Of a stretch of DNA of 64,000 bases, positions 55,201 through 62,983 are shown piece by piece (the first letter of the stretch is position 1; each line of letters starts with the position of its first letter). The position numbers and the translations under genes were made by a program. Source of the stretch: Morinoia aosen. Its lineage: Eukaryota; Arthropoda; Malacostraca; Amphipoda; Talitridae. The stretch is from NCBI GenBank assembly GCA_030386875.1, contig CM059560.1, forward strand, positions 49,704,757-49,768,756, in the 5' to 3' direction. The notes beneath the pieces were generated by a model. The model made no database searches and had not been told where the DNA came from. It saw only the letters and a list, made by a program, of their open reading frames with translations.

Positions 55201-58200
55201 TTAATTTGTCCATTAATAGCTCGTTGTTCTCAATGAAAGTTTTGACGTTTTCTGTAGGGGGTTTTGTCTAACACATTTTTGTTAGTACATAAATGGATGA
55301 AAAATTATCTTGCATTTCGTAATGTAGTTAGGGGTGGTTTTCTGCGTGAGAAGTTATAATTACATTAAAAAATAAAAACAATGCTGGTATTTTATGTCAT
55401 CTTCCCTTCTTATATATTTTATTGTCAATTTTTATTGTATTGCTTTTGTTTACAGCACAGCAGTTAATTCCATACATCTAATTACCATATTTGTTTCCAT
55501 AAAACGTGATATAACAATAATCTTACTCGATGGCCGTCTGTCTCCAGGCAGTAGAAACGTGCAGCACACACAGCGAGGGTGTAATTGCCATATTTGTCTA
55601 CACTATAAGTGATATAACAATAATCTTACTTCATCGCCGTCGGTCTACTTGCAGTAAAAGCATGCGGCACACACAGCGAGGGTCTAATTAGCATATTTTT
55701 CTCCATAATAAGTGATATAACAATAATCTTACTTCATCACATTGCCGTCGGTCTACAGGCAGTAGAAGCGTGCAGCACACACAGCGAGGGTGTAATTGCC
55801 ATATTTGTCTACACTATAAGTGATATAACAATAATCTTACTTCATCGCCGTCGGTCTACTTGCAGTAAAAGCATGCGGCACACACAGCGAGGGTCTAATT
55901 AGCATATTTTTCTCCATAATAAGTGATATAACAATAATCTTACTTCATCACATTGCCGTCTGTCTCCAGGCAGTAGAAGCGTGCAGCACACACAGCGAGG
56001 GTGTAATTGCCATATTTGTCTACACTATAAGTGATATAACAATAATCTTACTTCATCGCCGTCGGTCTACTTGCAGTAAAAGCATGCGGCACACACAGCG
56101 AGGGTCTAATTAGCATATTTTTCTCCATAATAAGTGATATAACAATAATCTTACTTCATCACATTGCCGTCGGTCTACAGGCAGTAGAAGCGTGCAGCAC
56201 ACACAGCGAGGGTGTAATTGCCATATTTGTCTACACTATAAGTGATATAACAATAATCTTACTTCATCGCCGTCGGTCTACTTGCAGTAAAAGCATGCGG
56301 CACACACAGCGAGGGTCTAATTAGCATATTTTTCTCCATAATAAGTGATATAACAATAATCTTACTTCATCACATTGCCGTCTGTCTCCAGGCAGTAGAA
56401 GCGTGCAGCACACACAGCGAGGGTGTAATTGCCATATTTGTCTACACTATAAGTGATATAACAATAATCTTACTTCATCGCCGTCGGTCTACTTGCAGTA
56501 AAAGCATGCGGCACACACAGCGAGGGTCTAATTAGCATATTTTTCTCCATAATAAGTGATATAACAATAATCTTACTTCATCACATTGCCGTCTGTCTCC
56601 AGGCAGTAGAAGCGTGCAGCACACACAGCGAGGGTGTAATTGCCATATTTGTCTACACTATAAGTGATATAACAATAATCTTACTTCATCGCCGTCGGTC
56701 TACAGGCAGTAAAAGCATGCGGCACACACAGCGAGGGTCTAATTAGCATATTTTTCTCCATAATAAGTGATATAACAATAATCTTACTTCATCACATTGC
56801 CGTCGGTCTACAGGCAGTAGAAGCGTGCAGCACACACAGCGTGGGCGCCACGTCTTTGGGCCCCGTGCTGGAGAGCGTGTTGAGTCGGTGGCTGCGTGTC
56901 GTGGAGGCCGAGAGCCATGAAGGATCGCTCCTGCAAGCCATGAGTCTCCTCCAGGCCTGGTTGCAGCCTTCTGCTCCTGCTAAACACGTGCAGCTCGTCG
57001 CTGATAATATGCAGGTTGATGTCGAGTCGTGTCAAGTTGGATGCTGGCTATTGTGAGGTTGGCCTGCTAATGTGATTCCCCCAACGTTTTCTGAGAAATA
57101 AGTTATTCATTTACCGCAATCCCCCCAATCATTTTACGTAAACACGTAGTATATCAACCTATGCTCTTTGCATGGTCAACCAATTAGATGGATCTTATCC
57201 AAAGTATGGACTTGCATGTGCAATATTTTATTTGCCTCACTAGTTCTCATTGCTTGTATGGATTTGACAGACACCGTTGTCTACGATCCTTGTAACGCAA
57301 GATGGTGAAGGCTTTGGTTATATTAAAACTTCACTGTTTATGACAAATTGAATTCTTTGGTGGCTACCAAATACGACTACTACTTGATCCCTTACCATCG
57401 CTGGGAAAGTATGAGGTTCTACTGTATGCAGATGCGTGTGTACAGGATGGAGTTGTAGAGGCTCTAGAGCTCATTCTTTCTTATTAATTTTTTGGATATT
57501 TTCTTACCAAATTTTGAGAATTCTATTCGGCTTAATGTAGGAAGGAATTTTTTAAAAAATCATGCTTTTCCAAATCTAGGTTAAGTGTACTGCTTGTAAA
57601 AACTACTAGATGGTTTCTGTGTATTTGGATCATCAAAAAGTGAGAATACATGGATGGAGGAGTAAGACCAAAATTTTCTCAGACCAATAATTTCCCTTGA
57701 ACTTGTTTCTATTCAAACTCACTGTGTCTTATTTTTGTGAAGAGAAATCAAAAATTAATTTTAAGTAAATCATTCCAACATACGGTATGCATGGATAAAC
57801 CTCCGCAAAGACCTTATTGTTACTCTACGTTTAGTCATGCTTAAGTATAGTGTAGTATAGTGTAGGCATGATTGCAGGTCTCCACAGTAAATTACTGTTT
57901 ATTAAAACAAATGAGAAAATCTCCCGTTTCATGACCCTGTAGTAGTTGATCTCACCAAAGACCTGGACAACAGGCGTGCGAGCCACGTACATACTGCAAG
58001 ACTGCACAGTAAATTGCTGTTTAGTATAACTAATGGAGAAAATCTCCCGGAAAATCTCCCCCTTGCAGAAGTTGATCTCACTGAAGACGTGGACAACAGG
58101 CGTGAGAGCTGCGTACATGCGCAGTGTGGCGCTCTGCGTCAGGAGCGACACTGCTGCCACCCTTGCTAAGAAGATCGTGCCCTCGACTCTCAAGACCATG

Positions 58201-61200
58201 GAGAAAGCTCTGGCCCAGCACACGCAGGTAGCGATCTTAGTTTGTACTGTTGCACTCACAGATATTTTTTTTCTGTGCTTTGTGTGTGTTATGAGCAAGC
58301 ATTTGCTTTGTGCATGGTCTACATGTATGATTTTTGAAACCATGTATGTTAAGTTTGTTTTATGTGCAGTACTCTTCAGGGGGATACAACAATTGTATAT
58401 ATGGGAATTGGCACTCCCAGGAGGAAAATGTGTGAGGGCCCAAGCTGAGAGCTAAGTAGGCATTCGTTTTGTTGAAATAAAATGTTTTTTGTTTTGTTAG
58501 CGACTATCCTTTTTCGATTCACTGCTGCTCTGTTTTTCAACACCTCTGACTTTCTACTTCAACTTTTATCTCGTTTCATAACCTTCCTTTCGACTTACTG
58601 TTTCTATGTACGCAAGATCCTTTGCTGGAACACCCTTTGTGGATAGATTCCACGTTCCCTTAACTCCATACTAAATGATGTCTTCATTCTTCCTCTATTT
58701 AAACATTTTCGTTTTGGTTAGGGAGGCTAAACTAATTTATAATCAATAAATTTTAGTTTGTATTGATGCACTCATTCATATTTTCTTTCTGTGCTTTGTG
58801 TGTGATATGAGCAGGCATTTGCTCTGTGCGTTTTCTACATGTAAGATTTTTGAAACCAAAATCAGCGTTAATGAGATGTTTGTTTTATGTGCACAAAGTC
58901 GTCATTGCTTCTTTGCATTTACTTGCCCGTTGATTTCCTTAGCATTTGCGCTATTTTTAACCTACACATATATATCGGGTTATGAATTTCTTGAGCAATT
59001 GAGCAAACTATAAGCAAGCACCTCGATATTTGATTGAATGCATAGATTCAAAGCACCAAGTAGGTATCAGTTTTGCCATTTCAGCTACAAAATGATTCAA
59101 GTGTTGTGTGTGCTGATTGACTTTTTCTTGATTATATCACAGATGCCTATGCTGGTAGAGGCTCTGTCAGCCGCAAGTTTACTCGTGGCCCTGTCAGCAG
59201 CTGACTGTTCCCTCGACAGCCAAGTGTCAGGAGTATTTTCATCAGCCCTAGATTTCTCGAAAGGCTACTTGACCGGAGACAAGTTCCTTACTGCTGCGCC
59301 TCCTGAAGGTAATTGCAGTTTGCTTCTCACGTGTTGTAAAGGCCTGTAGTTTATGCAGGGACAATTAACCAGTCGTTGCTCCTGCTTGTAAATTCCACGT
59401 AATTGTTGTTTCAGGGTCCTGGAAAATTCTTTAGCGTTTTATATGAGTGCAACACAACATCACTGGGACACTGGATATGCTCTAAAAATTTACCCGTCAA
59501 TCGTCATTCAGTATTCAAGTTTTCGTGTTGCTCATATTTTTATGGTCACTTTAGGGACTTTGATTGATAGTATTGAAAAAATTCTCATCCAGCCGAGTTC
59601 TTCTCTTTTTTATTTCTTATTTACTGTGGGACGAAATCCTGACCTCTGAAGGTTTCTTTGCATTGATATTTACAGAAAAAATTCCCATGATTGGCGTGTC
59701 AGAAATGTACCAATGAAGTGTTGCACTTATTAGTTTGCAGCCAATATTCGCTCTCATTAGTAATTTCTTCCTTGAAAGGTTTAGGAGCGGTTTTCTTTGA
59801 GAGGTTTAGGAGCGCAGCTGACGCTTGGTAAGGACTTAACTTATTTCAGTTAGGTATAATATGATTTTCTGTTGTGGTTGGTTGCCTACCTGCATCATTC
59901 CAGTAGTCAGCGCGGGCGAGTGGTGAACTTTTACCATCTTAGGTGTGGGAGTCTTATAACGTTGTAGAGGTATAAGATGTTTGTCTTGCTGTGGTATTTT
60001 GCATCCTCAAACGCCCTCATTCCTTCTTTGTTGCTGTTGACCTGTTGCTTCTTAGTGTTGGTGCTAGGACGTTAGATAATGGGACAGTTACCCTGTTGAA
60101 GTTCAAAAATGTGAAGTTGAAAGCTAATAATTTGCAAATTTTACTATCTATCAGTAATAATTTGTTTAATGCTTTCAAACTGCTCATTTCATTTTTGCTA
60201 CTTTATTCGTTTCGAAGGACACCTTTGCACTCAATTTAGTTCTACAAATGAGGTTTTATTCTCGTATGTGTCCCACAATGCCTTGACGTACCCAGGCCTG
60301 ATGGAGCTGTGCAGCGTGATAGAGCTACTGCTGGCGCACCACCAAAACCGCGTGTCAGAGCACGAGCACGTCCTGCTGCGGTGCCTGAGTTTCTGCCTGT
60401 GCTGGCGTAGCGTGGATACGGCCGATGCTACAGGGTCTCCGAGCTCTGCCTCGCCCGCAGCCGGGGCGCCGGCAGTGCGCCAGAAGGCCAGGAATGTAGT
60501 GAAGAAACTGGCCAGCTCTCTCGTAGGAGTCCATTTAACTCCGAAGCTGTTGGTGGCGTTTGCCGAGTACCTGGACTCTGTCAAAATTGAGGTGAGAAGT
60601 AGCATCGCCCTCGCGATTGCGATGGTACATAAAAGTTGCTATTGTTGCCTTGCGGGTGCGGTGGGTTAAATTAAAGTTCAAAATTTAACTAAAATTGGGG
60701 TTAGTTTTAGATTTTAATTAAGAAAAACTTCGTACATATTGTGCCCTCATTTAGTTTCCATTAAGTATTTATGAAAATTGAATTTGTGACTGCTGGTAGG
60801 TCAGCAGTGTTATGAAAATCTCCTCAGTGACCACCGGTGGGTCACGTCGCACTCAGTGTTAAGGTTGTGTTGGTAAATCTGATTTCTTGATTTACCAACA
60901 CAACCTTAACACTGAGTTCAACATTGCTGATTTTCCAGAAAATCGTGTTTTGACTCTGAGTTAAAGAGTTGGTCATATCAAGACCCTTGCAGTTGAGAAT
61001 TTGATTTCCATCTTGACCTCTAAATAGATGTTGTCTTTGATAACCGTCATTTGTAGTCATAACTCATAGTATAGATATTGACACTTGAGAATTTATAGGA
61101 AAGATATTTCTCATGAACAAATTTCAGATACCAGTATAAAAAAATTTAATGATTAAAACGCTGAAATAACTTAGCGTAAATTTCTTCAATTATTACCTCG

Positions 61201-62095
61201 TACATGTGCTCAAAAGACTGAAATATATATGTGGGAATGCTGGAAAATTTACCCACAAATTTTAAGTTATTCATAACTACAGTCATAGTTCCTAAATTTG
61301 TTGGTGTGAAATTTTTTTCCCATCAACACATTCATTAAAACTCGAGAAAATTGATGTTTCAGAATACTTTATTTGCTAATATCTGATGCTAGAATAGATC
61401 TGTATTTCATGATCTTTGTGTACCATCATGCATGGCTGTATCACTCGAGCATTCTTCAATATTAAAGTTCAAGTCTGTAGTGTTACTAATCCAAACAAAA
61501 GTAATGGATTTCGATTTTCCATAAATTCTGATTTCGGAGATTTTACCAGTGCATTATTAATCAAAGTTTAAGTTGAAAATGACATATCTGTTCCAATATC
61601 TCACATGAGTGTGATAACCAAAACTTAAGTGACCATAACAATGGTAGTTACGGACATGTGAAAATATGTGAGGGCCCGAGCTGAGAGTTAAGTTGGCCTT
61701 CATTTTGTTGAAATAAAAGGTTTTTTGTTATGTTAAAGACCATCTTTTTTTTTCTCTTAACTGCTGTCTGTTTTTCACCACCTACTACTTTATTCTTCAA
61801 CTTTTTTCTTGTTTCATGAACTTCTTTCTCAATTTGCTGTTTCTATGCCTCTTTTGCACAGATTCTGCGTTCCGTTATCTCCATAGTAAATGGTGCCTTC
61901 CTCCTTCCTCTCTTTGGAACGATGGTTTAGTGGGAAGGGAGGCTTGAACTAACATCTAATCTAGAGACATGTAAATGAACTTTGTGCAGGCTGGTGTGGC
62001 GGGCGGTGGCGGGCTAGCGGGAGGCGGCAGGCAGGAAGACGTGCTTGGCGGCGGGGCTGCAGTTGCTGCTGCGTCACTTGACTGCGGTAGCGACG
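46144..62095 (+). CDS. GCN1: GCN1-like activator of eIF2-alpha kinase, N-terminal part (11 exons)
   Basis: Joined exons 46144-46249, 46669-46861, 50139-50433, 50844-50999, 52571-52772, 53807-53985, 56814-57014, 58069-58227, 59143-59308, 60296-60591 and 61990-62095 give one phase-consistent frame of about 686 codons. Blocks line up in order with the N-terminal quarter of animal GCN1: DLPEKLVKSL, KVKPPSLYVQSCSALLREL, LDLSQYLAELAKLL, ARQCSDADAV, GKLTVTTHKVSVLQ, HEGSLLQAMSLLQAW, SLKTWTTGVRAAYMRS, MEKALAQHTQ, VRQKARNVVKKLASSL. Known of the family: GCN1 is a very large HEAT-repeat scaffold that binds stalled or collided ribosomes and activates the GCN2 kinase in the amino-acid response. The start codon is not secure (see the candidate at 30869) and the gene continues beyond the window. 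Introns hold minisatellites built on the exon edges. Confidence 0.88.
46669..46861 (+). CDS. GCN1: GCN1 exon 2 of those visible
   Basis: Acceptor ATAATTGCAG at 46668, donor GTATGT at 46862. Encodes DLPEKLVKSLSKMG, YKERDLRWLMQQVAAV and FMAKAHKNILSI. DLPE...VK matches the equivalent start of helix 2 in GCN1. Ends in phase 2, completed by A of the next exon (Thr). Confidence 0.85.
47040..49300 (+). pseudogene. Decayed LINE in a GCN1 intron
   Basis: Fragments of one non-LTR element in successive broken frames: an endonuclease-like VVVMRDSNAIVGDRVFDGIV near 47430, NAFVGNGMECHVVDFRVCGV then SDHFPVEAEL near 47620-47710 (the SDH end of an APE endonuclease), FWALMDIEKVCDEV near 48690 and ACELNQLLFADDTALATNSE near 48985-49045 (RT motif 5, FADD). 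Many stops and frameshifts make it inactive. Occupies most of the intron 46862-50138. Confidence 0.75.
49301..50100. other. GCN1 intron, nothing recognised
   Basis: Mostly unique AT-rich sequence with a small palindrome-like ATGGGTTGATTTA / TAAATCAACCCAT pair around 49380-49430. Confidence 0.4.
50101..50138 (+). promoter_or_regulatory. Tandem duplicated splice acceptors, 27 nt apart
   Basis: ATTTTTGCAGACC(A/G)AG occurs ending at 50111 and at 50138. Both acceptors give the same reading frame; the upstream one adds the nine residues PSVISNFCR. This is a possible in-frame alternative 3' splice site. Confidence 0.75.
50139..50433 (+). CDS. GCN1: GCN1 exon 3 of those visible
   Basis: Encodes PSVSRHYLQYLEVISAAWAG, VLVDALCQYFTLTVG and TSLMAPIWADQDCVRAFSQ, HEAT-type helices. 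Acceptor ATTTTTGCAG at 50138. A near-copy of the acceptor ends at 50111, exactly 27 nt upstream and in frame, and would add nine residues. Donor CAG|GTGTGT at 50434. Confidence 0.85.
50844..50999 (+). CDS. GCN1: GCN1 exon 4 of those visible
   Basis: Acceptor TTCTCATAG at 50843, donor AAG|GTAGCT at 51000. Exactly 52 codons: ALSSEDANIHYVVAGGHLIK then QQLIQSYIKLLFQTKVK. TKVK joins PPSLYV of the next exon, reproducing the SKVKPP block of vertebrate GCN1. A 31-bp array starts within about 10 bp of the donor. Confidence 0.88.
51007..51950. repeat. 31-bp minisatellite just after a GCN1 donor
   Basis: About 30 units of a 31-bp motif (CTGTTCTCAGTCCTCTGCAT plus AAAACAGAGTG). Most are identical; the last three diverge (ATTAAATAGAGTG). 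It begins about 8 bp after the donor AAG|GTAGCT at 51000. Each unit has CTGTTCTCAG, which looks like a 3' splice site. Confidence 0.97.
51951..52570. other. GCN1 intron, nothing recognised
   Basis: AT-rich remainder of the intron before the exon at 52571. Confidence 0.4.
52571..52772 (+). CDS. GCN1: GCN1 exon 5 of those visible
   Basis: Acceptor TGCTCCACAG at 52570. Encodes PPSLYVQSCSALLRELTHAD, VMPAVHKSLLRNPEAVLSSL and LDLSQYLAELAKLLQ, one of the best-conserved GCN1 N-terminal stretches. Donor CCAAG|GTGAGG at 52773, phase 1. The exon end and donor are repeated 13 more times in the intron. Confidence 0.93.
52745..53485 (+). repeat. About 56-bp array carrying 14 copies of an exon end and its donor
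   Basis: Unit: GAGCTTGCTGAGCTGCTCCA, AGGTGAGATTTTTGCGAGGG, TTGTTCGGTAAGTGTT. The first unit is the real end of the GCN1 exon (CTGCTCCAAG|GTGAGG); 13 further copies of CTxCAAG|GTGAG follow in the intron. Each full unit also has TTCG|GTAAGT, an almost perfect donor consensus. Two short units (TTATGCTTTCTAAACTGCTC) at 52835 and 53252 show an internal higher-order pattern. Confidence 0.95.
53618..53697. repeat. 37-bp tandem duplication
   Basis: TGAAATGGATTTATTCTTAC TTCTTTTCTTTTC occurs twice in tandem in the GCN1 intron, about 110 bp before the next exon. Confidence 0.85.
53807..53985 (+). CDS. GCN1: GCN1 exon 6 of those visible
   Basis: Acceptor CTATTCCAG at 53806. Encodes APLHHKEDAVRSDAVVVCGA, LARQCSDADAVKLFVNTLFD and GKLTVTTHKVSVLQ; the GKLT...K-S-V-L block is characteristic of GCN1. 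Donor CAG|GTTTGT at 53986, phase 0. A second, 105-bp-spaced copy of the donor region follows. Confidence 0.93.
53983..54200 (+). repeat. 105-bp duplication of a GCN1 donor region
   Basis: The sequence starting at the donor CAG|GTTTGTCTCTGT (53986) is repeated from CAG|GTCTGTCTCTGT (54091), with GCCAGTATTG and TCGTAGCACTGTG in both copies. It creates a second plausible donor preceded by TTTTTTTACAG. Confidence 0.9.
54201..54805. other. GCN1 intron, nothing recognised
   Basis: AT-rich, no repeat or gene supported. Confidence 0.4.
54806..55180 (+). mobile_element. SINE-like element, copy j
   Basis: Diverged member: GAAGGTGAGATGGGC...TTCTGTTCATTACCGTCC, CATTCATTTAATTCCAATTT, tail CACTAATCTAATCTTAG. 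+ orientation. Confidence 0.75.
55480..56813 (+). repeat. About 107/108-bp dimeric array copying a GCN1 acceptor
   Basis: Thirteen monomers alternate in two types (dimer about 215 bp). Each contains AAGTGATATAACAATAATCT, a pyrimidine stretch GTC(G/T)GTCT, an AG (TCCAG, CTACAG or TTGCAG) and then GCAGTAGAAGCGTGCAGCAC ACACAGCG or its variant TAAAAGCATGCGGCACACAC. That last part is the first 28 bases of the GCN1 exon at 56814; the final monomer is the real acceptor and exon. Confidence 0.95.
56814..57014 (+). CDS. GCN1: GCN1 exon 7 of those visible
   Basis: Acceptor GGTCTACAG at 56813. 67 codons: AVEACSTHSVGATSLGPVLE, ESHEGSLLQAMSLLQAWLQP and AKHVQLVADNMQ, matching the GSVSHHV / HEGTL region of GCN1. 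Donor CAG|GTTGAT at 57015. The acceptor and first 28 exon bases are the seed of the array 55480-56813. Confidence 0.92.
57015..57880. other. GCN1 intron, nothing recognised
   Basis: AT-rich, no repeat or gene supported. Confidence 0.4.
57884..58120 (+). repeat. 126-bp duplication of a GCN1 acceptor and exon start
   Basis: Upstream copy 57884-58000 contains CACAGTAAATTACTGTTTA, AAAATCTCCCG and a decayed exon start (AGTTGATCTCACCAAAGACC, TGGACAACAGGCGTGCGAGC); the real copy follows with AAGTTGATCTCACTGAAGAC. The first copy has lost CAG (CTGTAG) and is probably a non-functional pseudo-exon. Confidence 0.92.
58069..58227 (+). CDS. GCN1: GCN1 exon 8 of those visible
   Basis: Acceptor CCCTTGCAG at 58068, donor CAG|GTAGCG at 58228. 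53 codons: KLISLKTWTTGVRAAYMRSV and LKTMEKALAQHTQ, matching the FSLKTSTSAVRHAYLQ block of GCN1. A decayed copy of its 5' part lies 126 bp upstream. Confidence 0.93.
58236..58890 (+). repeat. Direct duplication after a GCN1 donor, split by a SINE
   Basis: 58236-58372 and 58749-58890 are diverged copies: TTAGTTTGTA(C/T)TG(T/A)TGCACTC, TTTCTGTGCTTTGTGTGTG, TGATTTTTGAAACCA. The first starts 9 bp after the donor at 58228. SINE copy k lies between them. Confidence 0.85.
58375..58748 (+). mobile_element. SINE-like element, copy k
   Basis: Near full-length: TTCAGGGGGATACAACAATT at the start, all internal landmarks, decayed tail (TTTATAATCAATAAA). Confidence 0.83.
59143..59308 (+). CDS. GCN1: GCN1 exon 9 of those visible
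   Basis: Acceptor ATATCACAG at 59142, donor GAAG|GTAATT at 59309 (phase 1). Encodes MPMLVEALSAASLLVALSAA and GYLTGDKFLTAAPPE, equivalent to the VPTITEG...FTSEKFL region of GCN1. Confidence 0.9.
59309..60295. other. GCN1 intron, no gene seen
   Basis: Contains a short duplication GAGGTTTAGGAGCG (59778 and 59801). Otherwise unique AT-rich sequence. Confidence 0.45.
60296..60591 (+). CDS. GCN1: GCN1 exon 10 of those visible
   Basis: Acceptor CGTACCCAG at 60295, donor GAG|GTGAGA at 60592. Encodes LMELCSVIELLLAHHQNRVS, an Ala/Ser/Pro insert, then VRQKARNVVKKLASSLVG, the conserved GCN1 (VRRQAQQTVRKLLSSLGG-like) helix pair. Phase 0 out. Confidence 0.92.
60592..61663. other. GCN1 intron with a dispersed repeat
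   Basis: 60752-60842 is a diverged copy of 7302-7400 from the ANKLE1 intron. The rest, except the hairpin at 60851, is unrecognised. Confidence 0.5.
60851..60917. repeat. Perfect 29-bp inverted repeat with 9-nt loop
   Basis: ACTCAGTGTTAAGGTTGTGT TGGTAAATC is followed after TGATTTCTT by its exact complement. Inside a GCN1 intron, so the pre-mRNA could form a 29-bp hairpin. Confidence 0.95.
61664..61966 (+). mobile_element. SINE-like element, copy l
   Basis: AATATGTGAGGGCCCGAGCT through GGGAGGCTTGAACTAACATC to TAATCTAG. + orientation, ends 23 bp before a GCN1 exon. Confidence 0.85.
61990..62095 (+). CDS. GCN1: GCN1 exon 11 of those visible, Gly/Ala-rich
   Basis: Acceptor TTTGTGCAG at 61989, donor GACG|GTGAGT at 62096. 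Phase 0 in, phase 1 out. The peptide is low complexity (AGVAGGGGLAGGGRQ), in the position of the variable linker before the VTDAGEV region; no homology can be claimed beyond position and phase. Its 3' half and donor are duplicated at 62267-62396. Confidence 0.6.
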
Positions 62096-62189
62096 GTGAG
62101 TTGCGCCTAGCATTCAAGGGCATCACCGAGCTGAGCTTTCTGTACCCTGTGCAATTGGAGCAGTCTTTGTTGTTTCATCAATTCTAAAA

Positions 62190-62265
62190 ACGGGATACAA
62201 ATATTGTATCTATGGAAATTAGCTTTCCTTGGGGGGAAGATATGAGGTCGTAAATTGAAAGATCA
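62190..62265 (+). mobile_element. SINE-like element, copy m (5' head only)
   Basis: GGGATACAAATATTGTATCT ATGGAAATTAGC and ATATGAGGTCG match the 5' end of the family; the rest is missing, replaced by the duplicated GCN1 exon end. Confidence 0.7.
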
Positions 62266-62266
62266 G

Positions 62267-62396
62267 GAACACGAGCTGGGCGGCGGGGCTGCAGTTGCAG
62301 CTGCGTTACTTGACTGCGGTAGTGATGGTGAGTTGCGCCTAGCTTTCAAGGGCGTCATAGTGGTGAGCTTTCTATCTCTATACCCTGTGCAGTAGG
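62267..62396 (+). repeat. Duplicated end of the last visible GCN1 exon with donor
   Basis: GGCGGCGGGGCTGCAGTTGC...TTGACTGCGGTAGTGATG|GTGAGTTGCGCC repeats 62047-62160, including the intron start and CTGTACCCTGTGCA-like end, 232 bp downstream. Donor retained at 62328. Confidence 0.92.
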
Positions 62397-62980
62397 GTGG
62401 ATCGTTTTTTCACGTTTTCCGATTTGATTTTAGCGGTAGTGTGGAAAAGTTGTGAATGAACACCAAAATAACTTGTGAAATATCTTAAAGCTCTGAGACA
62501 ATATCTTTAGCTTGCACAAACGCACTGAAAACTGGAAAAAGTGGGAAAAAACTGCCTCCGGTTCATTATCGTTTTAAAACATAGTTTTAAGGAAATCACG
62601 TTCTGGTAGCTTCCATTTGAAAGTGATTTCAATACTTTTCAATCTAGTTTAAGTGTGGTTTCTTCAGCGAAGTCATCTTCTGCTTCCACAAATAGCTTGG
62701 AAAATTAGAAAAATACCAGAAATACCAATAATTGACGATTTTGATCAATTAAGCTCATCGTCATAGATATGGTTACTATGACGTATATTGCACTTGTTTT
62801 GCTAAATAATGCATATTTCTGAAATGTACAGCACTTAGTTTATGTTTTCTCAAATTCTATTTGAAGGCGATAACACAATCCAGAACTCACCACGAGGAGG
62901 TGGCTGTACGACGAGTTCCGCCCTACCCAACCCATCCTCCCTTCCATTGCTAATATCTGTGTACACTGTTTTCAGTGTTC
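62397..62980. other. Probable non-coding flank of a repeated element
   Basis: Starts AGGGTGGATCGTTTTTTCAC, which could be a transposon end, and leads into the - strand ORF. No partner end was seen in the window. Confidence 0.35.
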
Positions 62981-62983
62981 TGT

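Noticed and set aside
57831..58343. 170-codon minus-strand ORF with an internal repeat
   Set aside because: The internal repeat is the 126-bp duplication of the GCN1 exon start read backwards.
60231..60605. 124-codon minus-strand ORF
   Set aside because: Antisense of a GCN1 exon with high GC content.
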